A stretch of 5,913 bases of DNA. Source: Pontimonas sp. (lineage in GTDB: Bacteria > Actinomycetota > Actinomycetes > Actinomycetales > Microbacteriaceae). Shown here in pieces: positions 5,885 through 5,913 of this stretch. Under the pieces are notes generated by a model. It searched no databases and had not been told where the DNA came from. It saw only the letters and a list, made by a program, of their open reading frames with translations. Numbering within the stretch: the stretch's first letter is position 1; each line of letters starts with the position of its first letter. Location: NCBI GenBank assembly GCA_021741945.1, contig JAIOWV010000078.1:1-5913 (forward strand). The letters run 5' to 3'. The position numbers and the translations under genes are program-made.

Positions 5885-5913
5885 ATGCTTCGATTCTTAG
5901 TTCGGCTCACCGT
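5885..5913 (+). CDS. Possible 5' end of a divergent gene, cut by the window edge
   Basis: An ATG at 5885 opens a plus-strand frame reading MLRFLVRLT before the window ends. A short positively charged, hydrophobic start like this would suit a small membrane protein. It resembles the beginning of the phage-holin-family (small membrane) proteins that I recall near such dehydrogenase operons in related actinobacteria, but nine residues cannot establish this. No Shine-Dalgarno is visible. It is transcribed away from the E1 alpha gene and shares a 123-bp intergenic region with it. Confidence 0.4.

Overview
The window looks like a compact actinobacterial chromosome segment, most likely from a Microbacteriaceae-like organism. 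This inference rests on moderately high GC by eye, GTG starts, 4-bp start/stop overlaps, actinobacterial-style E1/E2 proteins, and operon-leading genes without Shine-Dalgarno sequences. No rRNA, tRNA, mobile element or CRISPR array is visible. Nearly every base lies in or next to a gene, and all but one gene are on the minus strand.

Region 1 (minus strand, about 5761 down to 2330) is a three-gene operon for a 2-oxoacid dehydrogenase complex: E1 alpha (TPP-binding), E1 beta, and the lipoyl-bearing E2 acyltransferase. It resembles the branched-chain 2-oxoacid dehydrogenase BkdABC of actinobacteria. E1 decarboxylates the 2-oxoacid on thiamine diphosphate and transfers the acyl group to the E2 lipoyl arm. 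E2 then passes it to CoA. The E3 subunit (lipoamide dehydrogenase) is not in the window and must be encoded elsewhere.

Region 2 (minus strand, 2327 down to the left edge) is a high-affinity zinc (or zinc/manganese) ABC uptake operon: lipoprotein binding protein with a His/Asp-rich loop, membrane permease, and ATPase. The ATPase is cut by the left edge just before its LSGGQ signature. Its promoter fills a 38-bp gap behind the E2 stop codon. A near-perfect Fur-family 7-1-7 palindrome (TGACAATCATTATCA) overlaps the -35 element, so zinc-dependent repression by a Zur-type regulator is likely. There is no obvious terminator between the two operons.

Region 3 (5762-5913) is a 123-bp divergent intergenic region followed by the first 29 bases of a possible plus-strand gene. 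A short inverted repeat there covers the -35 position of the E1 alpha promoter.

The window is metabolically ordinary, and I see no undescribed multi-gene system. The most interesting points are regulatory. All three inferred promoters place the -10 box exactly 6 nt before the start codon, as expected for leaderless mRNAs, while most internal genes carry Shine-Dalgarno-like sequences. Also notable are the Zur-like box, the putative operator in front of the dehydrogenase operon, and a glycine in the zinc-binding protein where related proteins have a metal-binding aspartate.
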